A program made the position numbers and the translations under genes. Shown here piece by piece: positions 1 to 8,562 of a stretch of DNA of 44,461 nucleotides. The notes under the pieces were generated by a model. It ran no database searches and was not told where the DNA came from. It saw nothing but the letters and a program-made list of their open reading frames with translations. The first letter of the stretch is position 1; the number at the start of each line of letters is the position of its first letter. The stretch is from contig JAKSSA010000012.1 of NCBI GenBank assembly GCA_024403335.1, positions 1 to 44,461 on the forward strand. The letters run 5' to 3'. Source of the stretch: Lachnospiraceae bacterium. Its GTDB lineage: Bacteria; Bacillota; Clostridia; Lachnospirales; Lachnospiraceae.

Positions 1-460
1 AATTTCCTTGCTTACATTACGTATATAATTCCCAAATCCTTAATTTCATCCGTAATTTCTTTGCTTGTATTACGTATCTAATCTTCAAATCCTTGATTTC
101 ATCCGTAATTTCCTTGCTTACATTACGTATCTAATTTCCAAATCCTTAATTTCATCCGTAACTAATCTCCAATTTCTTGTTCATATTACGTATCTAATTC
201 CCAAATCCTTGATTTCATCCGTAATTTCCTTGCTTACATTACGTATCTAATCTTCAAATCCTTGATTTCATCCGTAATTTCCTTGCTAACATTACGTATA
301 TAATTCCCAAATCCTTGATTTCATCCGTAACTAATCTCCAATTTCTTGCTCATATTACGTATCTAATTCCCAAATCCTTGATTTCATCCGTAACTAATCT
401 TCAATTTCTTGCTAACATTACATATATAATCTCCAAATCCTTGATTTTATCCGTAACTTT
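1..460. repeat. nested tandem repeat array, 53/63-bp units
   Basis: About eight units are anchored on the decamer ATTTCATCCG at 43, 96, 149, 212, 265, 318, 381 and (one mismatch) 444. Spacings are 53, 53, 63, 53, 53, 63 and 63 bp, so units come in a short and a long form, and the order short-short-long repeats as a 169-bp higher-order unit. The long form looks like a dimer of two roughly 31-bp halves sharing the pattern CGTA-n-CTAAT-n-CCAA-n-CTTG. The short form lacks about 10 bp (CTAATCTCCA) from one half. Each unit carries near-inverted arms, ATCCGTAA and TTACGTAT. The array begins before the window edge. It does not encode a protein, because 53 is not a multiple of 3. Function unknown. Confidence 0.93.
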
Positions 461-472
461 CTTGTGATTTAA

Positions 473-501
473 TGGACAATTTATTGGATAGATATTATAA
501 T
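473..501 (+). promoter_or_regulatory. sigma-A-type promoter of the MocR regulator
   Basis: A -35 TGGACA (473-478) and a perfect -10 TATAAT (496-501) are separated by 17 bp. This predicts a start near 508 and a leader of about 60 nt. It sits directly after the last repeat unit. Confidence 0.7.
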
Positions 502-568
502 CAAACTGACTATATTAAAATATTCAGATTAAATATATCCAGAAAGCTCAGATTGGAGGAAAAAGTGT

Positions 569-1984
569 ATGATGCTGACATATTCTTTTGCTGATATAGG
601 GTCAGATTCCTTATACGAACATTTGTATAAATGCATAAAAAATGATATTATATCCCGTAAAATAAAGCCCGGAGAGAAGCTTCCTTCAAAGAGAAGCTTT
701 GCAAAAAATCTGGGTATAAGCGTTATTACTGTGGAAAATGCCTATGACCAGCTGATTAGTGAGGGATATGTTTATTCAATTGCAAAGAAGGGCTTTTTTG
801 TATCTGATATTAACAGTATTACTTCGAAAAAGAAGATTGTGGTTAATCATGAAAATCTGGCCATGACCTCTGATGAGGAACGGTATGTTGCAGATTTTTC
901 AAGCAACAGAACGAATATTAAACAGTTTCCGTTTACAGTCTGGGCTAAAATATTAAGAGAATGTCTTCTTGATTATCAGGAGGAGCTTTTGATAAATACT
1001 CCTTCAGGAGGCGCTTTAGTATTAAGAAAGGCGATTGCCGGTTATTTAAAGGAATTCAGGGATTTAGATGTGGATTTTGAACAAATAATAGTTGGAGCTG
1101 GTACAGAATATTTATATGGCCAGATTGTGCAGCTTTTGGGAAATGACAAGGTATATGGGGTAGAAAACCCGGGATTTCCTAAAATGTCAAAAGTATATGA
1201 GGCAAGTAGCGCGGAGGTAAAACACATATTCTTAGATTCAGATGGGATAAGTGTGGCAGAACTTGAGAGGGAAGGCGTGCAGGTTGCATGTACCTCGCCT
1301 TCTCATCAGTTTCCGACAGGAAAAATTACACCTATTAGCAGAAGATATGAACTGCTTGGCTGGGCTTCGAAAAAGGATGACAGGTATATTATTGAAGATG
1401 ATTACGATAGCGAATTCAGAATGACGGGCAAGATGATTCCTACGCTTAAAAGTATAGATGTGAATGAAAAGGTAATTTACATGAATACTTTTTCAAAGAC
1501 GATATCAAATACTGTAAGAATAAGCTACATGGTTTTGCCAAAGCATTTGATGGATTTATACTATAAAAAGCTTTCGTTTTACTCGTGCCCTGTGCCTTCC
1601 ATCATTCAGCTTGCGGTTGCAAGATTTATAAGTGAAGGCTACTTTGAAAAGCATATTAACAGGATGCGCAATTTTTACAAAAAGCAGAGAGATTTGCTGA
1701 TTGAAGAAATTAATAAAAGTGAAATGGCGCAGCATGCAAAGATAAAAGAGGCCGATGCAGGCTTGCATTTTATCATATACCTTAATCTTAATTGTTCTGA
1801 TGAGGAGTTTGTTGGAAAAATGGAGCGAAAAGGAATAAGAATATGCGCTTTATCAGAGTATTATCAGGGTGATATGCCAAAAAGTGAGCATGAGTTTTTG
1901 ATGAATTATTCATCTTTATCAGAGGAACAGATAAAAGAAGCAGTAATGATTATGGGCAAGGGTTTTTCCCTTTTAAAAAAGTGA
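569..1984 (+). CDS. MocR/PdxR-family transcriptional regulator (GntR HTH + aminotransferase fold)
   Basis: The 471-residue protein has the MocR architecture. Residues about 10-80 form a GntR-type winged helix (KLPSKRSFAKNLGIS, VENAYDQLISEGY). Residues about 105-465 form a fold-type I aminotransferase-like domain with EDDYDSEFR (276-284) and the PLP-binding lysine K310 in NTFSKT. Family members bind PLP or an amino acid derivative and control vitamin B6, GABA, taurine or similar genes; the target here is not evident. GGAGGA at 555-560 fits ATG 569, with an alternative ATG at 572. The downstream potassium genes are probably not its classical target. A pyridoxal kinase lies far away at 41659-42486. 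Confidence 0.9.
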   Translation: MMLTYSFADIGSDSLYEHLYKCIKNDIISRKIKPGEKLPSKRSFAKNLGISVITVENAYDQLISEGYVYSIAKKGFFVSDINSITSKKKIVVNHENLAMTSDEERYVADFSSNRTNIKQFPFTVWAKILRECLLDYQEELLINTPSGGALVLRKAIAGYLKEFRDLDVDFEQIIVGAGTEYLYGQIVQLLGNDKVYGVENPGFPKMSKVYEASSAEVKHIFLDSDGISVAELEREGVQVACTSPSHQFPTGKITPISRRYELLGWASKKDDRYIIEDDYDSEFRMTGKMIPTLKSIDVNEKVIYMNTFSKTISNTVRISYMVLPKHLMDLYYKKLSFYSCPVPSIIQLAVARFISEGYFEKHINRMRNFYKKQRDLLIEEINKSEMAQHAKIKEADAGLHFIIYLNLNCSDEEFVGKMERKGIRICALSEYYQGDMPKSEHEFLMNYSSLSEEQIKEAVMIMGKGFSLLKK

Positions 1985-2140
1985 TATATAATTTTAAAAA
2001 TTGATATATAATAAATATTACAGAGAATAAATATCACAGCGAAGAAATATTGCTGAGTACTTATCTCAGAGAACGCTCATTAATGAAAATATGTACAGTA
2101 ACTTTTAATAACTAAAATATTGGAGAGAAATTACCTGAAT

Positions 2141-3469
2141 ATGAAAAAAACTAAATTTAAACTGACACCGTTTCAGATAATTATTTTGGGTTTTGCAGGC
2201 ACCATACTTATTGGGGCATTGCTTTTAATGCTTCCGATTGCTTCAAAAGCAGGAGTGGTAACACCCTTTAATAAAACACTGTTTACTTCAACCTCAGCAG
2301 TTTGTGTAACAGGGTTGGTGCTTTTGGATACTGCAACCTATTGGTCGTTGTTTGGTCAGATAGTTATTCTGATATTGATCCAGGTAGGCGGTCTTGGAGT
2401 AGTTACCGTAGCATCGGTTATTGTTATGCTTGCAGGCGGCAAAATATCTTTAATGCAAAGACAGACCATGCAGAATGCCTTATCTGTTCCTCAGCTTGGC
2501 GGAGTTGTTAAACTGACAAGGTTTATTGTTGTATCTGTATTTGTTGTTGAGCTTATAGGCGCACTTTTACTGCTTCCTGTTTTTTGCACAAAATATGGAG
2601 CAGAAGGAATATGGATGAGCATTTTTCATTCAATATCAGCCTTTTGCAATGCAGGCTTTGATGTCATGGGCTCAAAAACAGGTGAGTTTTCTTCACTTAC
2701 TTCATTTCAGGGAGATGTTTATCTTAATCTGGTTATAACATTCTTAATAGTTATTGGAGGAATAGGCTTTCTAACCTGGGATGATATAGTAACGAAAAGA
2801 TTTAAGTCTCGTGCGTATAAAATGCAAAGTAAGGTTATTATCGTGACAAGTTTGGCACTGATATTATTCCCTTTTTTGCTGTTTTTCTTCTCAGATTTCG
2901 CAGATTATCCGATGAAAAACAGATTTTGCGCAGCTTTGTTTCAGTCTGTAACAACCAGAACAGCAGGATTTAATACGGCTGATTTTTCTGAAATGAACAG
3001 CAGTGGCAGGGCAGTTGTCATGATGCTTATGATGGTTGGTGGTTCACCAGGTTCCACAGCAGGTGGTATGAAAACAACGACTATTGCAATTTTATGTGCA
3101 AATGTATTTGCAGTTTTCATGAAAAGAGATAATGTGCATTTTTTTGGAAGACGAATTGAGGATTCTGTAATTAAAAATGCGGCCACCATTCTTTTTATGT
3201 ATGCCTTTTTATCTTTGTCAGGTTCCTTTATAATAAGTAGTGTTGAAAATTTGCCATTGGATATGTGTTTGTTTGAAACCATGTCTGCAATTGGAACGGC
3301 TGGATTAACAAGAGGTATCACTTCAGGTCTTGGAATTTTGTCACAGACAATTTTGATAATATTGATGTTTTTGGGACGCGTTGGCGGACTTACACTTATA
3401 TATGCGGCATTTTCCAGAAGAGATAATTACACATCGAAATATCCGGTGGAAAACATAATGGTTGGTTAG
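2141..3469 (+). CDS. ktrB: KtrB/TrkH-type potassium uptake channel subunit
   Basis: This integral membrane protein of the TrkH/TrkG/KtrB superfamily imports K+ (in many relatives together with Na+). From ATG 2141 it is 442 residues with the four pseudo-repeated pore segments expected: TSAVCVTGL (~51-59), SISAFCNAGFD (~164-174), TTRTAGFNT (~271-279) and SAIGTAGLT (~382-390). Each carries the conserved filter glycine. The frame is open to a TTG at 2120, but purine-rich GGAGAGAAA (2122-2130) lies upstream of ATG 2141 and nothing good precedes the TTG. It is followed after 13 bp by ktrA, its gating ring. The short length is typical of KtrB rather than proteobacterial TrkH. Confidence 0.93.
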   Translation: MKKTKFKLTPFQIIILGFAGTILIGALLLMLPIASKAGVVTPFNKTLFTSTSAVCVTGLVLLDTATYWSLFGQIVILILIQVGGLGVVTVASVIVMLAGGKISLMQRQTMQNALSVPQLGGVVKLTRFIVVSVFVVELIGALLLLPVFCTKYGAEGIWMSIFHSISAFCNAGFDVMGSKTGEFSSLTSFQGDVYLNLVITFLIVIGGIGFLTWDDIVTKRFKSRAYKMQSKVIIVTSLALILFPFLLFFFSDFADYPMKNRFCAALFQSVTTRTAGFNTADFSEMNSSGRAVVMMLMMVGGSPGSTAGGMKTTTIAILCANVFAVFMKRDNVHFFGRRIEDSVIKNAATILFMYAFLSLSGSFIISSVENLPLDMCLFETMSAIGTAGLTRGITSGLGILSQTILIILMFLGRVGGLTLIYAAFSRRDNYTSKYPVENIMVG

Positions 3470-3482
3470 ATTGGAGGAGAAT

Positions 3483-4130
3483 ATGAAATCAATACTCGTT
3501 ATAGGATTAGGCAATTTCGGAAGATTAGTTGCCAAAAATATAAGAGAACTCGGACATGAAGTTATGGCAGTTGACAAGAATGAAGAGCGTGTAAATGAGA
3601 TGCTCTCTGTTGTAAACGATGCGGTAATTGGGGACAGTACGAATGAAGATTTTCTCAAGTCACTTGGAATCAATAATTTTGATGTCTGTATTGTTACAAT
3701 TGGAAAAGATTTTCAAAGCTCGCTTGAGACGACCTCTCTTCTGAAGGAACTTGGTGGAAAGCTTGTGGTTTCAAGAGCTAACAGGGATGTTCAGGCTAAG
3801 TTTTTATTGAAAAATGGAGCAGATGAGGTTGTATATCCTGAGAAACAGATGGCGGAATGGGTTGCAACCTGCTATACTTCAAGTCATATTTTTGATTATA
3901 TAAAGCTTGACGAAAATCATGCCATTTATGAAGTCGATATTCCTGATTATTGGATTGGACAGACAGTTGGCAAGATTGAAATTAGAAAAAAATACGGTAT
4001 TAACATTCTCGCGACCAAGAAAAATGGCGTAATGAATATGAATATCGGGCCGGAAGTTGTTTTCTCAAGCAACATGACCTTGCTTGTATTAGGGGAACAC
4101 AAGATGGTCCAGAAGTGCTTTCATATTTAA
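3483..4130 (+). CDS. ktrA: KtrA/TrkA RCK-domain potassium channel regulator
   Basis: A 215-residue cytosolic protein that forms the octameric RCK ring on KtrB and gates it in response to nucleotides. The N-terminal RCK_N Rossmann fold shows VIGLGNFG (G8, G10, G13) and the acidic residue D31 at the end of beta-2 (VMAVDKN). The second half (about 135-215) is an RCK_C domain, which in Firmicutes KtrA can bind c-di-AMP; that is family knowledge, not visible here. GGAGG at 3473-3477 fixes ATG 3483; an in-frame TTG at 3462 overlaps ktrB but is unlikely to be used. It forms an operon with ktrB. Confidence 0.93.
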   Translation: MKSILVIGLGNFGRLVAKNIRELGHEVMAVDKNEERVNEMLSVVNDAVIGDSTNEDFLKSLGINNFDVCIVTIGKDFQSSLETTSLLKELGGKLVVSRANRDVQAKFLLKNGADEVVYPEKQMAEWVATCYTSSHIFDYIKLDENHAIYEVDIPDYWIGQTVGKIEIRKKYGINILATKKNGVMNMNIGPEVVFSSNMTLLVLGEHKMVQKCFHI

Positions 4131-4165
4131 TGATTTGACATCTTTTTAATTGAGAGAACCAGTTG

Positions 4166-4245
4166 ATTGACAAAATTTTGATTGAAAGAAGTTGTAAAAA
4201 AGAAATCAATTGACAAAATTTTGATAAAAGAAGTTGTAAAAAAGA
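4166..4245 (+). repeat. direct repeat upstream of the threonine aldolase gene
   Basis: Two copies of about 37 bp (4166-4203 and 4209-4245) have a period near 43 bp. Each begins with a TTGACA hexamer (4167-4172 and 4210-4215) followed by AAATTTTGAT, AAAGAAGTTG and an A-run. The TTGACA hexamers could be -35 elements, but no good -10 follows at 16-18 bp, so promoter function is uncertain. Confidence 0.75.
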
Positions 4246-4299
4246 TATTGTAAATTAGTTAGAATTGTATGGTTTTACATGTTTAGCAGGAGGAGAAAA

Positions 4300-5325
4300 A
4301 TGCTTTCATTTGTTAATGATTATTGCGAAGTTGCTCACGAGAGCATACTTAAGAAGCTTACCGAGATTTCACTTGATAAAAATCCCGGTTACGGAACGGA
4401 CAAATATTGTGCCATGGCACAGGAGAAAATAAGAAAGGCCTGTAATGCACCTACAGCAGATGTTTATTTTCTGGTTGGCGGAACACAGACAAACAAGACG
4501 GTAATTGATACCTGTCTTAAGAATTATGAGGGCGTTGTTTCAGCAAATACAGGTCACATAAATGTCCATGAGGCCGGCGCTGTTGAATTTACAGGTCATA
4601 AAGTACTTGGTATTCCTTCACATGACGGAAAAATTTGCCCTAAGGAGCTTGAAGCTTATGTTTCAGGATTTTACAAGGATGGAAACCATGAGCACATGAT
4701 TTACCCGGGTATGACCTATATTTCACAGCCTACAGAATATGGAACTTTATATTCTCTTGCTGAACTTGAAGAAATAAGCAGAATATGCAAAAAATATGAC
4801 ATGCAGCTTTTTGTAGATGGTGCCCGTTTAGGCTATGGCCTGGCATGTCAGGAAAATGATGTAACACTTCCTGATCTTGCAAGATTAGCTGATGTTTTTT
4901 ACATTGGTGGAACTAAGGTTGGCGCAATGTTTGGCGAAGCAGTTGTTTTTGCAGGAGAAAAAAGACCGGCTCATTTTATTACACAGGTTAAGCAGCATGG
5001 TGCAATGCTTGCTAAGGGCTGGCTTCTTGGTCTTCAGTTTGACGAGCTGTTTACTGATAATCTGTATGAAAAGATTGCAAAGAATGCAATTGATACTGCA
5101 ATTGTACTTAAGAAGGCACTTAAGGAAAAGGGTTATACCTTCCTTGTTGAGTCACCTACAAACCAGATTATTGTAGTGCTTGACAATAAACGAATGGAAG
5201 AATTATCAAAGCAGGTTAATTTCAGCTTTTGGGAAGTAATTTCTGAAGAAAAAACAGCTATTCGCTTTTGCACAAGCTGGGCAACTAAGATGAGTGATGT
5301 TTTAGCATTAACAGAAATTTTGTGA
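4300..5325 (+). CDS. low-specificity threonine aldolase / beta-eliminating lyase family enzyme
   Basis: A PLP-dependent fold-type I enzyme, 341 residues, close to the usual length of threonine aldolases that split L-(allo-)threonine into glycine and acetaldehyde. Visible motifs are FLVGGTQTN (~57-65), SANTGHI (~81-87), the cofactor aspartate D173 in FVDGARL and the Schiff-base lysine K206 in YIGGTKVGAMFGEA. AGGAGG at 4288-4293 selects ATG 4300 rather than the in-frame ATG at 4279. The gene stands alone between ktrA and an unknown membrane protein. Substrate could also be another beta-hydroxy amino acid, because the family is permissive. Confidence 0.85.
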   Translation: MLSFVNDYCEVAHESILKKLTEISLDKNPGYGTDKYCAMAQEKIRKACNAPTADVYFLVGGTQTNKTVIDTCLKNYEGVVSANTGHINVHEAGAVEFTGHKVLGIPSHDGKICPKELEAYVSGFYKDGNHEHMIYPGMTYISQPTEYGTLYSLAELEEISRICKKYDMQLFVDGARLGYGLACQENDVTLPDLARLADVFYIGGTKVGAMFGEAVVFAGEKRPAHFITQVKQHGAMLAKGWLLGLQFDELFTDNLYEKIAKNAIDTAIVLKKALKEKGYTFLVESPTNQIIVVLDNKRMEELSKQVNFSFWEVISEEKTAIRFCTSWATKMSDVLALTEIL

Positions 5326-5347
5326 TTTTATTAACGGCCCCGTTGGG

Positions 5348-5357
5348 CGCATATGCG
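5348..5357. repeat. 10-bp perfect palindrome in the intergenic region
   Basis: CGCATATGCG is a perfect palindrome just after the threonine aldolase stop. It is preceded by a small AACGG/CCGTT inverted repeat. No T-run follows, so it is not a convincing terminator. A similar GCGCATATGC string occurs near 42599. Confidence 0.4.
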
Positions 5358-5434
5358 ATTGATATAACTTATAAAAAATGTCTTAAAGGCAGTAATATAT
5401 AAATCAATTTTAATAATATTTGGGAGGTATTATT

Positions 5435-6118
5435 ATGAGATTTCTTTTTAAGCTAAGCATGCCTGTCATGCTTTGGGTTTTTGTTGTGGTTCATGCACTT
5501 TTCCTTTTCTTAACGATAAGAAAATATCTTAAGACAAAGAATATGCTTTTTCTGCTCACAGCTTTGGTAACAGTAGGCTTGTTCTATGATGCCTTGATTA
5601 TTTCCTTTGGTGAGTTTATGCAGGAATCCTCACTTTTAAAAGGATTAAGTCAGTTCAGATTTATAAGTCATGGTGCCTTGATACCTTTGCTTTTCCCTAT
5701 CTGCATCTATGCAATTGACAGAAAAAATACAATGTTACTTGCTAAGAAAATCGTTTGGGGCGTAACAGCTTTAATAAGCGTAATGGGTATAGCAGAAGGT
5801 TTTGCAACTGTACTTGAGAGCCGTACAGTAGAGCTTATAGTCAGATATGCATCATCGGATTTAACTCCTGCATGGGCTTCAAAGGTCAGCTCACTTTTGT
5901 CCTATGGCACAGTAGTTCCTCTCATCGCAGTAGGTGTATATGTCTGGGTTAAGCAGAAAACACCTTACCTTTTCCTTTCTGGATTTTTGATGTTTGCTTT
6001 TTCAGCACTTGGTCCTGCAACCGGCAATTTTGATCTTATTTTCTTTATCAGTATGTTTGGCGAAGCATTTATGATCCTTTTCCTTTATCTTTATGCGCTT
6101 AAAACTGAGAAGAAATAA
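5435..6118 (+). CDS. uncharacterised integral membrane protein
   Basis: I do not recognise this 227-residue protein. It is almost entirely hydrophobic, with about six to seven predicted membrane segments (for example VMLWVFVVVHALFLFL near the N-terminus, LLFPICIYAI in the middle and FMILFLYLYAL at the C-terminus) joined by short charged loops. No enzyme motif or cysteine cluster is visible. GGGAGG at 5422-5427 selects ATG 5435; the frame is open upstream to a TTG. It appears monocistronic, with 110 bp before it and over 400 bp of non-coding DNA after it. Confidence 0.75.
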   Translation: MRFLFKLSMPVMLWVFVVVHALFLFLTIRKYLKTKNMLFLLTALVTVGLFYDALIISFGEFMQESSLLKGLSQFRFISHGALIPLLFPICIYAIDRKNTMLLAKKIVWGVTALISVMGIAEGFATVLESRTVELIVRYASSDLTPAWASKVSSLLSYGTVVPLIAVGVYVWVKQKTPYLFLSGFLMFAFSALGPATGNFDLIFFISMFGEAFMILFLYLYALKTEKK

Positions 6119-6544
6119 GATTTTGTGAAAAAATAAAGCCTAATAATAAATGTAAAAGTTAAAAAATAAGCAAAATGGCGTAAATAAGCAAAGCAGCAAA
6201 AATAATAAAAAACAATAATAAGAAAAAACTATAATAAGTAACAAAAGCAGATTGATTAATTGAGGTCACCTTAGTTGTATGTGCCTTTTTTACCGGATGT
6301 CCGGTAAAGAGGGTATACATCAAAAAGGTGGCTTTTTTATTGCAGAAATTGCCGTTCATATTCTTAAAAGTACCATTCATGTAAGTTTTATTGGTAAAAA
6401 TGATGTTTTGTAATAAACTTATGGCCGAACAAAGGGTGGCATTAGCAAGAAAAAATATCAGATAGAAAAGATGTCAGTAAGGAAAAGATGATTTAGATCT
6501 TTTAGAAGAAATGGAACAAAGACAGGGAAAATGGAGGAATTTAT
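6119..6544. other. 426-bp intergenic region upstream of the ABC exporter
   Basis: A/T-rich DNA with no plausible gene. The first ~150 bp is dominated by A-runs. In the middle lies the palindrome at 6289-6308 inside a longer imperfect fold (CACCTT near 6268 and AAGGTG near 6335), followed by GGCTTTTTTATT, which could act as a terminator or attenuator. The last 100 bp leads to the exporter ribosome binding site. No convincing promoter hexamer pair was found. Confidence 0.6.
6289..6308. promoter_or_regulatory. 20-bp perfect inverted repeat, candidate operator or hairpin
   Basis: TTTACCGGATGTCCGGTAAA has two perfect 9-bp arms around a TG centre. It sits about 240 bp upstream of the ABC exporter. 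Such compact symmetry is typical of a TetR/MarR-sized operator, but it may equally be the apex of a larger RNA hairpin ending in GGCTTTTTTATT (6339-6350). Confidence 0.55.
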
Positions 6545-7261
6545 ATGGATGCGATTTATGCAGCGGATTTAACAAAAAGATACAAGGATAAGACAGCAGT
6601 AGATGGCATAAGCTTTTCTGTAAAGGAAGGTGAATGTCTGGCATTACTTGGTGTAAATGGTGCCGGCAAGACCACAACAATAAGAATGTTATCCTGCTTG
6701 TCAGAGCCAAATGGCGGTGAAGCAAAGATATTCGGACACAGTGTTAAAAGTGAGAAGGATGAAGTTAAGAAATTAGTTGGTATTTCGACTCAGGATACAG
6801 CTGTTGCAGAGAATTTGACAGTTGAAGAAAATCTTTTGTTTATGACAAGCCTTTACCTTGAAAAGAAGGACTGTAAGGAAAGAACGGAAGAGATTATTAA
6901 GATGTTTCACCTTAAAGAGGTAAGAAATAAGAAGGCAAAAACTCTTTCCGGAGGATGGAAACGAAAGCTTTCGATAGCTATGGCAATTATTGGCAGACCA
7001 AAGGTTTTATTTCTTGATGAACCCACATTAGGCCTTGATGTGCTTGCAAGAAGAGAACTTTGGAAGGAAATTGAGGCACTTAAGTCATCAATGACTATTA
7101 TTCTGACAACTCATTATATGGAAGAGGCTGAGTCCTTGTCTGATCGAATTGCTATCATGATTAATGGAAAAATCAAAGCAGAAGGCTCTTTGGAGGAGCT
7201 TGAAAAGATGACAGGACAGACAGGGCTTGAAAATGTGTTTGTTAATATTGCAGAGCAGTAA
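6545..7261 (+). CDS. ABC transporter ATP-binding protein (ABC-2 exporter type)
   Basis: A 238-residue nucleotide-binding domain that powers the ABC-2 permease encoded 14 bp downstream. It has Walker A GVNGAGKTT (~36-44), Q-loop STQD, signature LSGGW (~136-140, with W where Q is usual), Walker B VLFLDEPT (~156-163) and the switch histidine in TTHYMEEAE. This places it in the DrrA/NodI-like group exporting drugs, peptides or lipids; the substrate is not readable. GGAGGA at 6533-6538 fits ATG 6545. The LytTR/DUF3021 pair directly downstream makes it a likely regulatory target. Confidence 0.92.
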   Translation: MDAIYAADLTKRYKDKTAVDGISFSVKEGECLALLGVNGAGKTTTIRMLSCLSEPNGGEAKIFGHSVKSEKDEVKKLVGISTQDTAVAENLTVEENLLFMTSLYLEKKDCKERTEEIIKMFHLKEVRNKKAKTLSGGWKRKLSIAMAIIGRPKVLFLDEPTLGLDVLARRELWKEIEALKSSMTIILTTHYMEEAESLSDRIAIMINGKIKAEGSLEELEKMTGQTGLENVFVNIAEQ

Positions 7262-7275
7262 ATTGGAGGATTTAT

Positions 7276-8046
7276 ATGAATAGAACATTGGCTTTTGCTA
7301 AAAGAAATCTTGTGGAGATGTCAAGAGATACATTAAGTTATATCTTTTGTGTTGTATTTCCCATTGTTATGTTAATTGTTATGTCAGTTGTTAACCAGAG
7401 TATTCCTTTGGAAGCTGGCATGACCATATTCCGAATTGACAATCTTCTTGGCGGAATTATAGTTTTTGGTCATACCTTTTTAATGCTTTTTACTGCATTA
7501 ACCGTTTCTCAGGACAGATATGGTTCCTTTCTTGTAAGACTGTATGCATCACCCATGAAAAGCCGTAATTTCACTAACGGGTATATTCTTCCCATGATTT
7601 TAATTGGGGTTTTGCAGTCCTTGGTATCTGTAGCTGCAGCACTTATTATTTCCTTTATTGTTGGATATGATTTAAACATTGGAGGGTTACTTCTTGCAAT
7701 TATAGCTGCAATTCCTTCCTCAGTTATGTTTATTTCCATCGGCTTGATTTTTGGTACTTTGTTTAACAGAAATTCAGCGCCCGGACTTTGCTCTGTTATC
7801 ATTTCACTTGGCTCTTTTATTGGTGGAATATGGTTTGATGCAGAGGGTATTGGCGGTGTAATCGGTAAAGTATGCAAATGCTTTCCGTTTATCTATGCTA
7901 CCAAGTCTGTTCGTTCGGTGATTAACCTTGATTTAAGCATGGAAGCTTTTGGCCTTCCAATTATTGTTACATCAGTGGTTGCCATAGTATTTCTTGCTTT
8001 GTCCGCTATCCTTTTCAGTACTAAGATGAAGGCGGATTTGTCTTAA
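7276..8046 (+). CDS. ABC-2 type permease
   Basis: A 256-residue membrane protein with about six transmembrane segments and the layout of ABC-2 exporters: a cytoplasmic N-terminal helix, TM1 (YIFCVVFPIVMLIVMSVV), a long core with IISFIVGYDL and a glycine-rich segment (IISLGSFIGGIWFDAEGIGG), and a C-terminal helix ending in a short basic tail. It pairs with the preceding ATPase, with GGAGGA at 7264-7269 and only 14 bp between the genes. Two ATPase-permease dimers would form the exporter. Substrate unknown. Confidence 0.88.
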   Translation: MNRTLAFAKRNLVEMSRDTLSYIFCVVFPIVMLIVMSVVNQSIPLEAGMTIFRIDNLLGGIIVFGHTFLMLFTALTVSQDRYGSFLVRLYASPMKSRNFTNGYILPMILIGVLQSLVSVAAALIISFIVGYDLNIGGLLLAIIAAIPSSVMFISIGLIFGTLFNRNSAPGLCSVIISLGSFIGGIWFDAEGIGGVIGKVCKCFPFIYATKSVRSVINLDLSMEAFGLPIIVTSVVAIVFLALSAILFSTKMKADLS

Positions 8047-8106
8047 TCTGTTTACAGTTTAAATAGGAAGGATTATAATCTCTCTATTAAACAGGGTGGT
8101 AAGCAT

Positions 8107-8562
8107 ATGCAGATAAAGGCAGTGATAAATGAAAATTTTAAAGATTTAGAGCTTCATGTCTGTAAGGACAAAATGGATTCGGAAGTACGGGAAATAATCA
8201 GCACACTACATGGCTTTTTAGACAGCAAAATAGTAGCAAGGGATGAAATCGGCAATACAGTTAATTTACGCCCGGGCGAGGTGATATCTTTGTATGCATC
8301 GAATCAGAAGGTATATGCCTTGTCTTCAGATAAGCAGTATACAGTTCAAAAAAAGCTTTACGAGCTTGAAAATGAGCTTGAAAAGGCCTGCTTTGTCAGA
8401 ATTTCAAAGTCTGAGCTTGTTAATTATAAGATGATAAAATGTTTAGACATGAGTATGACAGGAACTATTAAGCTTGTTATGAAGAACGGATATGAGACCT
8501 ATACTTCAAGAAGAAATATAGTAAAGATTAAAGAAGTACTTGTAAAGGGGAACGAGAGATGA
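8107..8562 (+). CDS. LytTR-domain DNA-binding regulator
   Basis: A 151-residue protein with a LytTR DNA-binding domain in residues about 50-148 (VISLYASNQKVYALS, ELENELEKACFVRISKSELVN, KLVMKNGYETYTSRR) and a short N-terminal part in place of a receiver domain. The stop codon overlaps the start of the DUF3021 gene by 4 bp (ATGA), implying translational coupling. LytTR plus a small membrane protein is the layout of LytTR regulatory systems such as HdrRM and BrsRM of streptococci, in which the membrane partner inhibits the regulator. The ABC exporter 60 bp upstream is a plausible target, together with its own operon. Confidence 0.88.
   Translation: MQIKAVINENFKDLELHVCKDKMDSEVREIISTLHGFLDSKIVARDEIGNTVNLRPGEVISLYASNQKVYALSSDKQYTVQKKLYELENELEKACFVRISKSELVNYKMIKCLDMSMTGTIKLVMKNGYETYTSRRNIVKIKEVLVKGNER

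Noticed and set aside
65..250. 61-codon open frame across the repeat array
   Set aside because: It is an accident of low-stop repeat DNA. The units are 53 or 63 bp, so the frame is not repeated consistently, and no SD is present.
1..460. Possible CRISPR array at the left edge
   Set aside because: There are no unique spacers: the entire unit is repeated, with variation by deletion and point changes, and the same holds for 39341-39489. No cas genes are present.
1985..2140. c-di-AMP (ydaO-type) riboswitch upstream of ktrBA
   Set aside because: The conserved ydaO core motifs are not visible and the leader is only about 155 bp with weak CTGAG/CTCAG pairing and no terminator.
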